From Pelodera strongyloides (taxonomy: Eukaryota > Nematoda > Chromadorea > Rhabditida > Rhabditidae): 64,000 nt of DNA. Shown here piece after piece: positions 1 through 13,700 of this stretch. A model generated the notes under the pieces. The model did no database searches. It saw only the letters and a program-made list of their open reading frames with translations, and was not told the origin of the DNA. The stretch spans positions 62,001-126,000 of the forward strand of contig JAANDG010000302.1 in NCBI GenBank assembly GCA_036852015.1, given 5' to 3'. Each line of letters starts with the position of its first letter. Within the stretch, counting starts at the first letter, position 1. The position numbers and the translations under genes were made by a program.

Positions 1-1520
1 ACGTATATCTCCTCCTTAATCCATTATTAAGTTACGTACTTGCGCTAACATAAAGAGCCTTTGACCGTGTGACCCGTCTTTTATCTATGTGCTCCTATGG
101 GGAGGGACTGGCTTATCGACAGCTGGGCTGATCGAGAGGGGAAAAGAGAAAAAGGCGGGAAACTGAGTTTTTCAAACGATGTCTCAAATTGGTCAAGTTT
201 CATAGGAACATTGAGGACGATTAGTTTTTCATTTATCCTTTATGATTGAGACAGATGTTTGAATTAAGCAAATTTGTAATTGGTAGAATATTCGTTATTC
301 TTTTGCTTCTGCCTTCGGTTCTCGTAATATTTTTTCGCCTAATTTTCAATTTACTGGTTTATTTACGATTCATTATCTTTATAATTACGGTCTTAGTTTT
401 ATTTTAGATAAAATTTAATATAATTTGTAATGATTAATTATTATTTTTTTTTGGGTGGGGCGGGGCCCTTCTTTTTTTAGGAGTATTTGTATTTTTTTTA
501 GGATTGTTTATATTTTGGGGTATTTAGGGTAAGGTTGTTTGGGTTTTAGGATTATTTGTGTTTTTATACGTTTTTGCCACTCAACGTGTTTAATGTTTGC
601 AACCATCATCATAAAATCAAGCGAATTACAATTAGTCTGTGTCGTCGCAGTTGGTACTGATTGTCTTGACTTCCAATGTTCCAATTTACAAGTATTCCTT
701 TACGTCACAATGTCGAATAAACATACTTTTTGTTTAGATCATCCGCCAGCATCTCTCTACCAAACTGCCTCATGGGCAGGAGCAACACATTTCACATCTA
801 CGACTGGTGGTGTCTTCTCTCCTCCTCAGTCCTCACATATACCCGTCTCACTGCGGCAGAGCACATATAGGTACCATTATCACTTGTTTTGCTTGTTGTT
901 TTGTCGTTAAGTGTCGTGGCAAAATTTGTATTCGCATTGCCTCCTGTGTTTATTGTATCTGGCACTTCGTTCTCGACTCGAATATGATGAACTCATTCAA
1001 CATGTAATGTGATATAGTGGACGTTTATGTATTTGTGAAATAAATAAGTGAAATGTCAAGTAGCGGCTATTCCAATCGTGAATGCAGTACATTTCGAAAA
1101 AATTTAACTTAATAATTTTTTACTCCATAAAAACGTGCATGCGAAAATAGATGCTTCGTATGTGGTGTTATTTGAAGCATGCACAAGCATTGATGTGTTG
1201 CGGTATGCACAAATTGGATCTTTGGACTTTGGATTAGTTTTGTTCTCGGCTTAGATCATCACCGCCACACGCAACTCATCCAAAGTCGAGGAGAGAGGAT
1301 AGCAACGAGAACTATGCCTGTATTCATTCTTCGGATGCCACTCCGCTCTGCTCCCCGTGGAGAGTTGTGGAAGCCAGAAACTCGATGTACGCATCGTGTA
1401 AGTTACTTCATTTCTTCCTTATTCTAGTTTCAATTCATCATCCTGTTACTTGTTAGTCCGTTTGTACCTCCTCAACACAGAGGTGTTCCTTGATGTATTA
1501 TGTTCCACGATTTGTTGTTA
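1..1520. other. No supported gene; upstream region
   Basis: AT-rich sequence without a convincing protein-coding exon. A short open stretch beginning at the ATG at 1314 ends at a strong GTAAGT donor (1398). Joined to the acceptor before 1522 it meets a stop at once, so it is at best a 5' untranslated exon with a short upstream ORF. The region probably holds the promoter of the gene starting at 1540, but I recognise no core promoter element. Confidence 0.4.
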
Positions 1521-1539
1521 GCGTCGCTAGGAGTGAGGA

Positions 1540-3843
1540 GTGATGTGCATCGCTCTCGAAGAATATGTTCGACTTTGTTCAGATGTTCAATTGGATGCTT
1601 TGAATGTGCAACAAGAAACACCTATTCTTGATGGCCTTCACTCTGCGAGAGCTTCACCTCAACCTCGGTCGCATAAACCGAGTGAAGCGTCGGTTCGTTT
1701 CTCGAAGTATATCGTTATAAGGTTTAATGTTTTTTCTACGTGAATAGAATTTTATACGTAAACAATGAAATCTCAAGGTTTGTTACTTTTTTGAAAGTTT
1801 TGACCATTTTAGTCGTTGTCGTTACTTACATATTCGTAAGGCGACCATGAGACTGAGACTAAGATAGTTGGTTTTTCTTCGCAGCTTTGTAAAACAGTAA
1901 AACTCAAAATTTAGCTGACACTACAGCGCTTCCGCAGCATGATGAAGCGACATGAAAGTGAGCATCGTGCGGTTCGCGCTCGGATCGAAGCTGAAGAGAA
2001 GGAAAGGAGTGTCCAGCTGGGCAGAAGAACGCTGTCAAGTGGATGCAGCTGTGGATCTGAGTGCTCGGAACTCAAAAGTGTGATCATTTTCGTGTTTTCG
2101 AATAATTAGTGTGGCTACTGCTACTGATAACATTGCTCGGTGCGACCTTTTTTCTCGCCATCATGCGAGAGGAAATAAACATTTCCTGTTCGTGCACAAT
2201 GAGAAAGAGCTTCACATGACATCTATGATAGACCCTAGGCCCTGACTTTTTCGTTTATTTAACGAATCATTTTCGCGATCGTTCGTGATTTATGATGAAC
2301 TTGTCATTGATTTGCTATCATATCTGCTTTCTTACACCAGTTGTATGTTTCTGTCTCCTTTTTCAGATCTGAGCTCGTCGCGTACCTGTTCAGAGGATGT
2401 TCCGGCCGGTGACCTGCTTACGAGTACCACCGAACCTTCGTCGCCGTCAACCATTTCCTCGGACTCTGTATTTGTATCCCAATTTCCTTTTGCAAGTCCC
2501 AAAACATTTGAAGTGACTGCTGTTGTGGAAGAGCGCAATTCGCAAAAGCACAGAGGACAAGAGATAGCGGTGTGTTTATGGTTTCCATTTTAAAGTTTGT
2601 TGAAACGTGCTACAATATTGGATAATGGATATGTTCCGTTACCGTTTTAGTTTAACTATGACTTGAGTTGATTGTGTTTCTGGTTTCTGGTGGCAATTTC
2701 TTACCCCTTCTTAAAGGGAGGGGCCCATGAGAAAAAAGTTGTGCTTAATTTGCTTACACAGGATGTCCGTAATTTTAGAAATACTTCTGTGAAAACAGCA
2801 TTTCTTTACACCTAGAACTCGCAAAATTATTCTCCTGCAAACAGTTCGGCCAGGTACCGTATTCAGAATCAATTTTTGCGCTTTTAGGGCATTACAGTAT
2901 TGGAAACGCCCTGTTAATATCATATGAATGATGTTCATTCGTTTTAACATTACTTTGAAGCGAAAGGATAAAAATGAACGGATATAAACCGTAAAAACGC
3001 TTTGACTACGGTACTTGGTCGAACAGTTTGCCGGGGAATAACTCTCTAAGTTCTAGGTGTGAAGAAATGCTGTTTTCACAGAAGTATTTCTAAAATTCTG
3101 AACATCCTGTGTAAATAAATTGAGGACAACTTTTTTCTCATGGGCCTCTCCCTTTAAAAAACCTCAACCTTCATTTTTTTTAATCAATTCGCTCTGATTT
3201 CTGATTTCCAATCTGAAGGGTTTTCTCTATCTCTACCGTGAATTGTTTAAGCATTAGATTAACTGTGTAGCATGTTCTAATTATTGTATTTTGTTCAGGG
3301 ATTGTCGGTGTTCTCAGAAGCACCTGATTCGATAGACGCGACGTGCTGGGACGCTACAACGCCAAAAGTTCCATTTCCATTACCGAAGTTACGATCTAAC
3401 AAGCAGGTGAGCGAGAACTAATTTTCGATCCTATAGTGAATATTTACTAGAATTACTAGTTAATCTTTATTTTGCAATGTCTTATGTCAGCCTTAAACAC
3501 TAAACATTCCCCAATTCCCCTCCCCTTTGGAACTTTGATTTTCTTATATCGGTTTTCATAAAAAAAAATTGGGACATTATGGAAAAGGGGCTGCTTGCTT
3601 TGTCATTCTAATCCACTTGATCCATTGATCCGTTAGATGTCTTGGGTCTTGCTATTGTTAATACATTTTCAGTCTGTCAACCATCATGATCTGTTGCCTG
3701 TCGTGCAATCTCACACTTATGTGAACGTGAACACCGGCATGACGTCACCGATGTCGAGGTGCAAGTCCGTCGAATGTCTTTTTTCTCCTAGTTCACTGAC
3801 TTTGACCCGTTCACCAGGTACCCACATACTCCCACAGGTTTAG
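1540..3843 (+). CDS. Unrecognised Ser-rich protein with short coiled coil, first gene of a probable operon
   Basis: I do not recognise this protein. Proposed exons: 1540-1692, 1927-2077, 2367-2569, 3299-3406, 3673-3843; phases agree throughout and give about 260 residues. The ATG follows an acceptor at 1521 and has an in-frame TGA nine bases upstream, so it is a credible start. The donor after 1692 (GTTCGT) is weak, so exon 1 is the least certain part. The second exon encodes a charged helical segment (RFRSMMKRHESEHR onward) suggesting a coiled coil. The rest is Ser/Thr/Pro-rich and probably disordered. A YVNV tetrapeptide near 3718 fits the Grb2-type SH2 ligand pattern YxN, but such short motifs occur by chance. 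The stop at 3841 could be bypassed by a donor at 3818; the acceptor at 4018 would then add only about 14 codons before a stop. The gene lies just upstream of the TTF2-like gene on the same strand. Confidence 0.5.
2711..3157. mobile_element. Foldback/MITE-like inverted-repeat element (447 bp)
   Basis: About 150 bp at the left end (from TTAAAGGGAGGGGCCCATGAG) is repeated in inverted orientation at the right end (finishing CTCATGGGCCTCTCCCTTTAA), with a short unique centre. The arms show several mismatches and small indels, so it is not fresh. It lies inside an intron (2570-3298) of the upstream gene. It has no coding capacity, consistent with a non-autonomous DNA transposon. I could not assign a family. 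Confidence 0.75.
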
Positions 3844-4710
3844 AACAGATACTTCTTGATTTGGTGATGAGAGTTCTGTTCCGCCCGCCGGGTGTTGATT
3901 ATTTTCACAGAATGAGTATAGTTCACCTTTGTGATGTAGGAACCAAAACATCAATATGTAGTGGATTAAAACTGAAAGTTTCAGACCTATAGTCATTTTT
4001 TAGAATATGTTATTACAGGGTTGGTCCTGCTGTGTATTATCTCTCCACAAACTATAACCTGAATCCCCCTTTGTACATTGACCCTCATATTCTGGCATCT
4101 CAACTTACCCGGTACATATACTCAATTCTCAGTGCTTTATTATTGCTGGTCCTATACTTGTTACTTTCGTTTACTCTTTTCATTTCCCTCGTTGTAAAGG
4201 GAGGCGTAGTCATTTGGTTTTGTGGTTGCCCACTCTTATAGTTTTACTTTTATGTATTACCTTTCACTAACTTCTTGTTGTCAATTGTATCCCAAGCGGA
4301 ATTGTTTCCTCTTCACATTAGGACATAGTTGTTGATCTAATCGCCGTAAGAATTAAAATTTTGTTTATTAATCACGTTACACTGTCTCTTATTCTTGACA
4401 CCCGTGTGCAAGTGCCTAACCAACTTATTCCTTTACTACTCACTGTGAATTCACACGCAAACTATTTCTGCGCAGCATGTTCTGTGCTTATTGTTGACTT
4501 ATTGTTTTGTTGTTGTTTCTTTGATTCCTATTTTGATTTCGACCCCAAATAAACGAATGACCACTTCCGTGCGAATGCTGACTTGACTGGGATTGCTCGA
4601 TTTCGTGCATTCAGATACCTACCAACATTTTAACTTTGACGCTTTCTTTGTGCTAGTATCTTTTATCGTGGCAGTCATTTTAATGTCAATTCAAGTTCAG
4701 GTCTATTTGA
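3844..4710 (+). promoter_or_regulatory. 3' UTR and intercistronic region with poly(A) signal and trans-splice acceptor
   Basis: After the upstream gene's stop there is about 700 bp of 3' UTR. A perfect AATAAA lies at 4548-4553, and a splice acceptor (TTCAG ending at 4700) follows 147 bp later, with the TTF2-like ATG at 4711. An in-frame TGA immediately precedes that ATG, so no upstream coding exon joins here. Poly(A) signal followed at 100-150 bp by an acceptor is the known layout of nematode operons resolved by SL2-type trans-splicing. An isolated open stretch at 4019-4110 (frame reading GPAVYYLSTNYNL) looks coding-like but cannot be joined in phase to its neighbours. Confidence 0.55.
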
Positions 4711-7700
4711 ATGAGTTCCTTTCCGGCAGACGGACGACAGTGCCCGAATCGGAGTCGCTCTCAGTTTCTATCAGACGATGATGGAGAAGAGGTGAGTGTT
4801 TGTATTTTTGTGTGTAGTGTAATTCTCTAGAAAAAGAGTTAGAGAACGGTCATGGTTCCTCATTAGCTTTTAGTATTGAGATGAGACTGCATCGTAGTGT
4901 TTATTTCTCATCGTAGTGTTTATTTCTCATCCACTGGTTTCTATTTTTTTCAACTTGAGTCTTTTCGTTGAGCGTGTTGCGTGTTATCACCTTTTTTTTT
5001 CGATTTTAATGTTGCTCCTGTCTCATCCTATTCTTCATGCCTATTTAGATTGAGGATTCGTTTGCGACAGCTGAAGGGAGTGGTCTGCATTCGAATCTGC
5101 CAGGGGATACTGATGGGGAACTTCTGGATGTCCTAAATCGGACGGCGGTTAGTTGTTAGTAGTGGTAATTCACATACATATCATTTTCTTGATTTTCGCA
5201 AGGCGATATACGCCAGTCATGAGTGTTTTTTACCCCTGGAATATGTGATGTGGAGCGTGAAGTGGAAAAGTCTAAAGAATACTAACCGTAACCCATTGAA
5301 TTTTACTACACAAACACAGGGTATAATAAATTCCGTGCGTAAATGGAGGTGGTTTCTTTTGCTTAGTGATGGACCGTTTTAATAAAACAGCATGTTGTTT
5401 CGGTCAAATATATTAATTTCGAATTGCTTCCTGAGGTAGTCAAGACCGATCCGGAGGTGGTTCGTGCGTGTTTTCACGCACCAACCTGTACGCCTGTACC
5501 CCTGCACAAACATCAAATTAATAATTCTACAATTTGAATATTACTATCACTGTTTCACAACTCCGCTACTACCTGGTTTATAGCCCCTTCCCCCTTCCAC
5601 AAAACTAAAACCCTATGACGGTGCAAATCACCATCCCCAGTCCCCAACGATTGTATTTTTTAGTTTTGTGGAAGGGGGAAGGGGGCTATAAACCAGTTAT
5701 GTAACGATATTGAATTCTACCGTATTCTTAATTTTCAGGACATGTCTCTGATGGAGCGGGACAATGAGCAGACACCGGAGACGGCGAACCGTTCGAAGAG
5801 TCTTCCGGCCACTGAGTCTCCACAGTCAGTCCGGAGTTTAGATCTGTCGGATGGTCAACTTGTCATAGATTCTGACATTGATCGATCGACTGCTGGTAAG
5901 GATATGGAGGAGGATGAAGACGTCCTCGATGATTCTTTTGAACTTCACCGAAGCCGCCAGCATAAGAGCCCAGGTATCGTCTCAGACGACATTTCTCAGG
6001 GCTGCACGGTTGGTGAGAACTTGAAGCGAGTGCGACGTCGAGTGGTGCTTGAAAGTGAGAGTGATGACGATATACACAGTCAGCCACCAATGAGACAGGA
6101 CAGCGATGCCGAGTCGTTGTCTTCCGGAAGTGATCTAGAGGAGCGGGAATCGATGAACGGAGATGAGGAAGACGATGCGGAAGAGGGAGCGGAAGAAGAA
6201 GAGGTGGAAGTAGAAGATGCGGAAGAAGAAGATGTGCACGGGGATGCGGAAGTAGAAGATGCGGAAGAAGACGAAGATGAAGAAGGAGTGATGAACAGCT
6301 CTTATGCGTCGAATATCAACAGAGGCGGTCGAAATCGTTTAGAAGAGGAAGCTCGCGATCATGAGCCTCGGGATATTGAGGAGAGTGATATATCGAGTCT
6401 GTCAACTGTGCATTCTGTGCTTGAAGAAAGCGATGCAGGGGGACCTGATAATGCAAAAGCTGAACCGAGGCCGAATAAAGCCCACTTGCCATTTCTGGGC
6501 AGTAAGGTGCGTATTTTATTTTTATGCTTTCTTGTGCCACTGCTTATTGTTGTTTGTGTTTACTGAGTGGTATGTGTTGTGTATTCATGTCATGAATAAG
6601 TTGGGTAGTACCTTCTAGACAAAGATGTCCTTCCTTCCTCTTTTGATAGCGTATTCCCCTTCAGCACAGTCGCTCATTGCTGATGAATACTCCAAGAAAG
6701 GATGCACCTGTACCAGCGGATCTCTTGTCGCCGACTGCTGAACGCCCAGCAAAACGAGATCGTAAAAGTTCCACTGTAGATGCTTCGTTTACATCAGGTT
6801 AGTCCCGCTTTTATCCATTCTTCTTGAATTAACTGTTATGTTTTTTTTCATAGTATTGCACTTGTCGGTAAAAAATGGAGCGTCCCGGTCCCCCCTCCCT
6901 TCCCACTAAAGTATTCTTCCCAAATTGGAAATATACTACTGCCCTGTTTGTATGGGGCTAACGAACATATACCACCACAGCATTGAACTACACAACTACA
7001 CTGCCCCTTCCCCTTTTGACAATAAACTATCCCAGAAAGTTACCCCACCAAGGGGATAGTATTTTGTTTTGGAGTTTCGGATAGTATTTTTATAAAAATT
7101 TCTAATAATTGTAATAATCTTCTGTGTGGCCGGTAGCAATATTCAATCATTCCTGCACTGACTAGTGTGTTTACAACCACGTCATTTATTCATAAATATA
7201 TTTTATGTCATATTATTGTTAATCACCGTTTCAGCGCCAGCCGCACAAGCCTTTCAGAACGTGGATATGGAAAACATTGAAGAGTCATTTGTTTCTGGTG
7301 CGTCTTATTTAATCTTTGCCAATTTTGTATCAACCAGCGTTCCACAGTGAAGCTGGGACTTACATTTGTGGCACAACATTCTCGTTATTATAGCACCACT
7401 GTTTAGATATGTCCATGCCTGACATTTCTACTACAAGTAATGAAGAGGAGGAGCAAGGCAAGAGCGGCTTACCTGACCTCTCCGTCATACAATTGTCTTC
7501 TGATGAAAGCCGGTAGGTATTGAAGAATTGAAGTATTGATTGATTGATTGACATGCACAATGAAATGTGTATGTTGCCCAACAAGATGCAGGACAATGCA
7601 CTCTAATTTTGAATTTTTACGAAAAATTATGATGGCTAGTACACGAACAGGAAATCTAAAAATGTGGAATTCTCGAGCTCTTGCTCGTTCAAAAAACACG

Positions 7701-10700
7701 TTTTTTTTCGTCCTGGCCCTGGCAATAATGGATGATGTTGTGTGTCATTTTGGAACGCACCAACGCACTCGTTGTATTCTTTTTTTTGCAGTCCGAACAG
7801 TGCTGCCAGCGCATCAACAGTTTGTTTGTCTGACGAAGACCCGGACAGTGACAAGAAGGAGAATGTTGCGCAGTATGATACGGTACTGTTTTTCTTCCCT
7901 TATTAATTAGTGCTTTTGGTTTGCTCTGCAATATTTCTTCATTTTCGGAGTTTCTCAGCAAATTTGCGGTTTAGAGCTTTTTGTTCCGCGCACCTTCTGA
8001 CGACCCAATTTATGCAGTTTAAATTTTGTTTCTTAAATTCAGAACCACACTAATGAGTACAAGGGGAGCAACCGTTCTCCGCTCGTCCCGGTGACAATTC
8101 ATGCTGACAAGGAAGTGAATGAATTCAAGAAGTTTGCCAATCAGCTAGTGAGACAGGAGGACGTTCTCAGGTTGGCTTAGCTTACCTAGTCCAGTAATTG
8201 ACGCATTGCTTGGAGGGAACATCCCGATGCACTTTCAAACCCAAAGTGCTACGTTTGGACCGTGAATCAGCACATACGTCAATGTCTGCGGGTCCTGGCC
8301 GAAGTACGCGGTCTTAGTTTTTCCTAGTCGCGTCCTTGTAGTTTCCTAGTCCTGGTAGTCTTTCCCAGTTCCGGATTTGAGATAGATTGACATTAGATCA
8401 ATGTATATATTCTTTTCGTTTGTTTGTTTGCTTGTTTATCTTGGTTTGTTCGGTTGCTTAAGTCTATGTGTGATGATTGTATGTCTGAATAAAGTGGTAT
8501 TCACACATTTTTTGCAGGGGTGCCAACGCAGGCTCGGCCTCTCGGGTTTTGGACCCAACTACAGTGCTCGGTCGACTTCAGAGGTATTCACTTTCCGTAT
8601 CATTATGGATTGTTTAGCTTTGAATACGTTTTTTTTTTAATTCCTAATTTATATGATATAGATATGTTAAGTGAAGTGAAGATCGATGTAGTTTGGGAGT
8701 TGAGGATGTGTTCCTGCTGCAGGTATATGTTTCCATGTTACGTGTTCATTTTATTAATTTTCTGCATATTTATGTGATATATATTCTAGAGAGCTGGAAA
8801 GTCGTCCAGGAGAGGATCACTTGACGGACACTCCTGATACTATTAACATTGATTTGATGCCGCATCAAAAACAGGCCCTCTCTTGGCTCAGATGGAGAGA
8901 ACAACAGGAGTGTAGTGGAGGAATTCTTGGTCAGTTCTTAGTTTCCAGAAGGTTTCTTCTTGGAACAGTTCCATTGTCGGGTCAAGGTTGATGTTACGAG
9001 TTTCAAAGGATGTATAAATGAGGGTTTGTTCTTTCTGTTCCTATGAGGAATGTATGTGGGGAGTCATAGCTAGTGGTATGATGAAACCATTCGCATTTGG
9101 ATAATTTATGATCTCGTAACGAAAAGACATTGAGCGTATTTCTGTATTCGATTGAAAAAATCACAAGGCCAAGCGAAAACAAATTTAAGAGTGAAGGGAC
9201 CTTTGGACCAAACTGTTAGGTATTACGGTATACCTAAGATTTATTTGTAGTTTGTTACTTTGTTACTTATGTTGTTCACGTGTTACTCACTCACATCTGC
9301 TCACTGATCTTTTCGTCCTTAGTGATCAGTGGAGCACACTCTGTCTTGCCGTTGGCAAATTATCTAATTGCAACTACCCGCAAGTTATTAGTGTTTATAT
9401 TATTGGTGTTTGATCCGCACGTAGCCATCCGTATATAAGGGCTACGGCCTAAACACTCATGGCTTATCATATCGCTCATTATATCGCCTCGCCCGTCTTC
9501 GTCGCTAATAAACCCGTTATTCGAAGATCGTCTCACTCTCTTGTCGCTCAGTTCTGTTGTATCAGAAGTAATACCGTGATACACAACACTGGCGTTCAGG
9601 AGTTCGCTTCTACTTCTTATTCTCTGTTACAAGCATCGGCGCCGCCTTGCTTGTACAGACCAGTGCTACGTTGAAGTTCTAGAGGGGATAGATCGGCGCC
9701 GCCTTCTTCCCTTGAACTGATACGTTCTGAACAGAGTCTCGGCGCCGCCTGACTGCTGCAGATTTGGGCACTAAACCGTTCTCACGGTTTGTACTAGACA
9801 GAGTTATCTTCAACTCTGACTGGTGCGAACGTGGGTGGTTTCTCGTTGAGAAATCTACGGTTGTTACTGGCAGAGTTATCTCCAACTCTGGCTGGTTCAA
9901 ACGTGATAGATTTTCTCTGAGAAATAAACGGTTGTGACTGGCACTCGCTGTCAGCCCGTGGCGCTTGGCAAGGTCATATACGTCGCCGACGTGACCGAGC
10001 TCGTCAAAATGGCTGCCCAGTCCACTGAGGAAATGCTCCAAGCCATCCTGACTTCTCTGAACGCACTCAAAGAGAGTCAGTCGATTACGGCTGCGAGATT
10101 GCAACGTCTGGAAGAGAGGAAGGAAGAAGAATCTCAAGCAAATGTTACTTTCGAACGAATCCGAGAAAGTGAACCTTTGACGGCGGAAGCAAGGGGAATG
10201 CTGGATGTATTATACAAGAACATCCCAATGTTTGAATTCAATGTCGAAGAAGGAGCCAGCTTTGCAGACTGGTACGAAGATCATCAGGATCTTCTGGAAG
10301 TTCAAGCCGCTTGTGTTCCGGAGAGCAACAGAATTCGATTCCTGTTGTCTCGTCTCGGTCCTCACCAGGAGAAGCTATTGAAATTGCGCTGTCTGCCGAA
10401 GAAGCCAATGGATATGAGTCTGGAGGAGGTTCTCGAGAAAATGAAAGTTGTCTTCATTACGAAGAAATCGCTGTTCCGGAAACGAATTGAATGCCTACAC
10501 GTCATCAAGCAACCCGGCGTTGACTACAAGACCCACATCGGTGTCGTCAACAAGGCCTGCGATGATTTTGCATTCAACGAACTATCTGATTCACAGTTCC
10601 GCGTGCTCAACTACTTGAATAGCCTGCGCAATCCGGAGGATATGGAGATGCGTGCATGGCTCATCAAAACCCTGGATCGTACTCCAGAGATGACACTCGA

Positions 10701-13700
10701 CGATGTCGCGGAGGCCGTCGACAAGTACCACGAGCACAAGGATGACATTGACCTACCCGTGAACCCCGTTGCTGTTAATCGCGTCAATAAACCCCAACAC
10801 CGAGAGCACAAGAGAGACGAAAGAAAGCCCACACAAGTGAAGTGCAGGTACTGTGGAAGGGACAGTGAACACCGGTCCTGCCCTGCGAAAGAAGTATCGT
10901 GCAACAAGTGTGGAAGAAGAGGGCATTACGCCGTTGTTTGTCAGCAGAGGGACAACAACAAAAGCAACAGAAAGGTCCATGAAGTGTCTTCGCGATCTGT
11001 CGGCCGCAGATTCGTTAACATTCTGATGAATGGAAAGAAGGTGCGACTTCAACTGGACACCGGCTCAGATTTAACGTTGATTTCTGAGGCCACATGGAAG
11101 ATGCTGGGTCGACCAAACTTGAAATCCCCAAGTATAGTCGCGACCGCAGCTAATGGAGAGCAGCTCGAATTGTTTGGTTCATTCGAGTGCAACGCTTCTT
11201 ACCAGGATGAGCAGATCGTCGAGATCGTGCACGTCACCGCTAGGATGAATCTCCTAGGCCTGGACTGGTTGGAACGTCTACCGTCATTCAGATCCATGTT
11301 GGATGCTGTATGTAATCGGGTCTCCGGGAAACCTTCCATAACTACATCATCACCGAAGGATTCTGCTGCGACGTACGTTGATACGCTCAAGACGCAGTTT
11401 TCTGATGTATTCTCCACCGAGCTTGGTCTGTGCAAGAAGACCAAAGCGTGCCTCCAGCTCAAGAGAGGGGCAAAAGCCGTTTTTCGCCCGAAGAGAATGG
11501 TACCAATTCACTACAAGGAAAACGTGGAAGCTGAGCTGGACCGGCTAGAGCAACTGGGAGTCATTGAGCGCGTCACATATTCTCCGTGGGCCGCTCCGAT
11601 TCTCTGTGTAAAGAAACCGAACGGTAGTGTGAGAGTCTGCGCCGATTTCAGTACGGGACTGAACGATACTGGAAGACTTCACACATCCTATTCCAACAGC
11701 AGAAGATATAATGACAACACTGAACGGTGGAACCGTCTTCAGTACGCTCGATTTTAAGGACGCCTACCTACAAGTTGAGCTAGAGGACGACTCCAAGGAC
11801 TTGCTCGTCATCAATACTCATCGAGGATTGTACCGTTACAACAGACTGTGTTTTGGAATCAAGACAGCTCCTGGGATCTTCCAAAAGATAATGGACGCTA
11901 TGATTGCCGGTCTCGAAGGTTGTTGCGCGTACCTCGATGATGTAAACATAAACATAAACATAAACATTTATTGCAACAATGCACACACCACAGAGGGTGG
12001 AAAATACAATTGAACGAACAACATAAATTTAAGAAACAGCCAAACGAAAATAATTCACAGGGAACATAATACACACTACAACACCACACGGGGGAACAAG
12101 AACAAGAACACGTTTTCAATATCACCAAGATAATCACATATCAAATACTTCGAGTAAAGAGTGGAAAATTGCCAAGTGAAGCCTGCCCACGCCTAACTTG
12201 GGGGGATAATAATAAATAATGAATATTCCAAAGGTATGTATACTGCTGTGAGACCTCCCCAAGCCTTACAGAATTAATGTAAAACATTCAAATTTGGAGA
12301 AAGACAAAAAATGGAAAAGAACGGGTAGTTTTATAGAAATTCCAGGCTTTTTGGCCGGTATTTTGACACCGGAACGGAAGTTTGCCGTTGTTAGCAAATG
12401 TTTGCCACAAAGCTTTGTGACTACAAGATGTATATATGGTACAAAATGCGCAGTGGGACCAGGATGCGAATACATAATGTCTCTAAGAGACACATGATGG
12501 TATCTGAAGCAAACTTACCAAATTCAGTCTTTCAAGTGCCACCTGAAATTGATTAGAAGTACGTAACTTCAGTATATCAGCAGGGAGTTGCATAAGCCAA
12601 TTGGCCGAGCGAATAAAGAAACTATTTTTGAAAGCGTTGTTCCGATGTGATAGTTTCTGGTAGAACGCTACAGGAACACAATCGGAACCTAGATGCCTGT
12701 ATGAAAAGGATCTCGGAGTATGGTTTCCACGTCAACTTCGAGAAGTGCACCTTTGCTGCAAGAGAGATAAGGTACCTTGGGATGATTATCTCGGCAGAAG
12801 GTCGCAAGTCTGATCCATCCAAGATAGAGCCAATCTTGAGGATGCCCGAACCGAAAGACGTCAGTCAGCTACGCTCTTTCATCGGAAAGATCAACTACTA
12901 TGGCAGGTTCATAAAGGAATTGCACAAGTTGCGTGCACCATTCGACGAACTATTGAAGAAAGATGTCAAATGGAACTGGAACAATGAGTGTCAGAAGGCT
13001 TTTGACGAGGTCAAGAAGATCGTTGCCTCGCCAATGCTGCTCACCCACTATGATCCAAAGAAGGAGTTGGTCCTCGTCACGGACGCATCTCAGTATGGTC
13101 TAGGCGCGGTGCTGCTACATCGAATGAAGGATGGTACGCAGAAAGCAGTGGAGCATGCTACACGAACTCTACTTCCAGCGGAAAAGAACTATGGTCAGAT
13201 CGAGAAAGAAGGTCTCGGGATCTTCTGGGCCATGAAGAAGTTCTACAAATACCTGATGGGACGCAAATTCACTCTCGTGACCGATCACAAACCTCTCGTT
13301 TCGATTTTCGGATCGAAAAAGGGTATCCCGGTGACAAGCGCCAACCGTTTACAACGTTGGGCTGTGTTCATCAAAGGTTTTGATTTCAAGATCGTATTCA
13401 AACCTACAGCTGAAATGGGATGCGCCGACGTTCTTTCAAGGTTGATCGCTGATCAGAAAGAAACTGAGGAAGATAAAGTGATCGCAAGAGTCGAAACGGA
13501 GTTGTTCAAGCATGAACACTACCGTACCATTGCCGCCCTACCAGTTACCGCGAACGTTCTCAGTGAGGCTACTGAAACGGACAAGACGCTGCAAGCGGTC
13601 CTGAAAGCTCACAGAACCGGTAATTGGCCAACGAAGTGTTCCAGGGACATCAGTCAGTTCTTCAACAGACAAACATCGTTGTCAGAATCGAACGGAATCC

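Noticed and set aside
4019..4110. Coding-looking segment GPAVYYLSTNYNLNPPL
   Set aside because: Cannot be joined in phase to the exon ending at 3817 or to later exons; probably 3' UTR of the upstream gene.
11671..11757. Possible programmed ribosomal frameshift joining the two pol blocks
   Set aside because: The shift falls inside the RT domain, not at a gag-pol junction, and no slippery heptamer is apparent; a simple indel is more likely.
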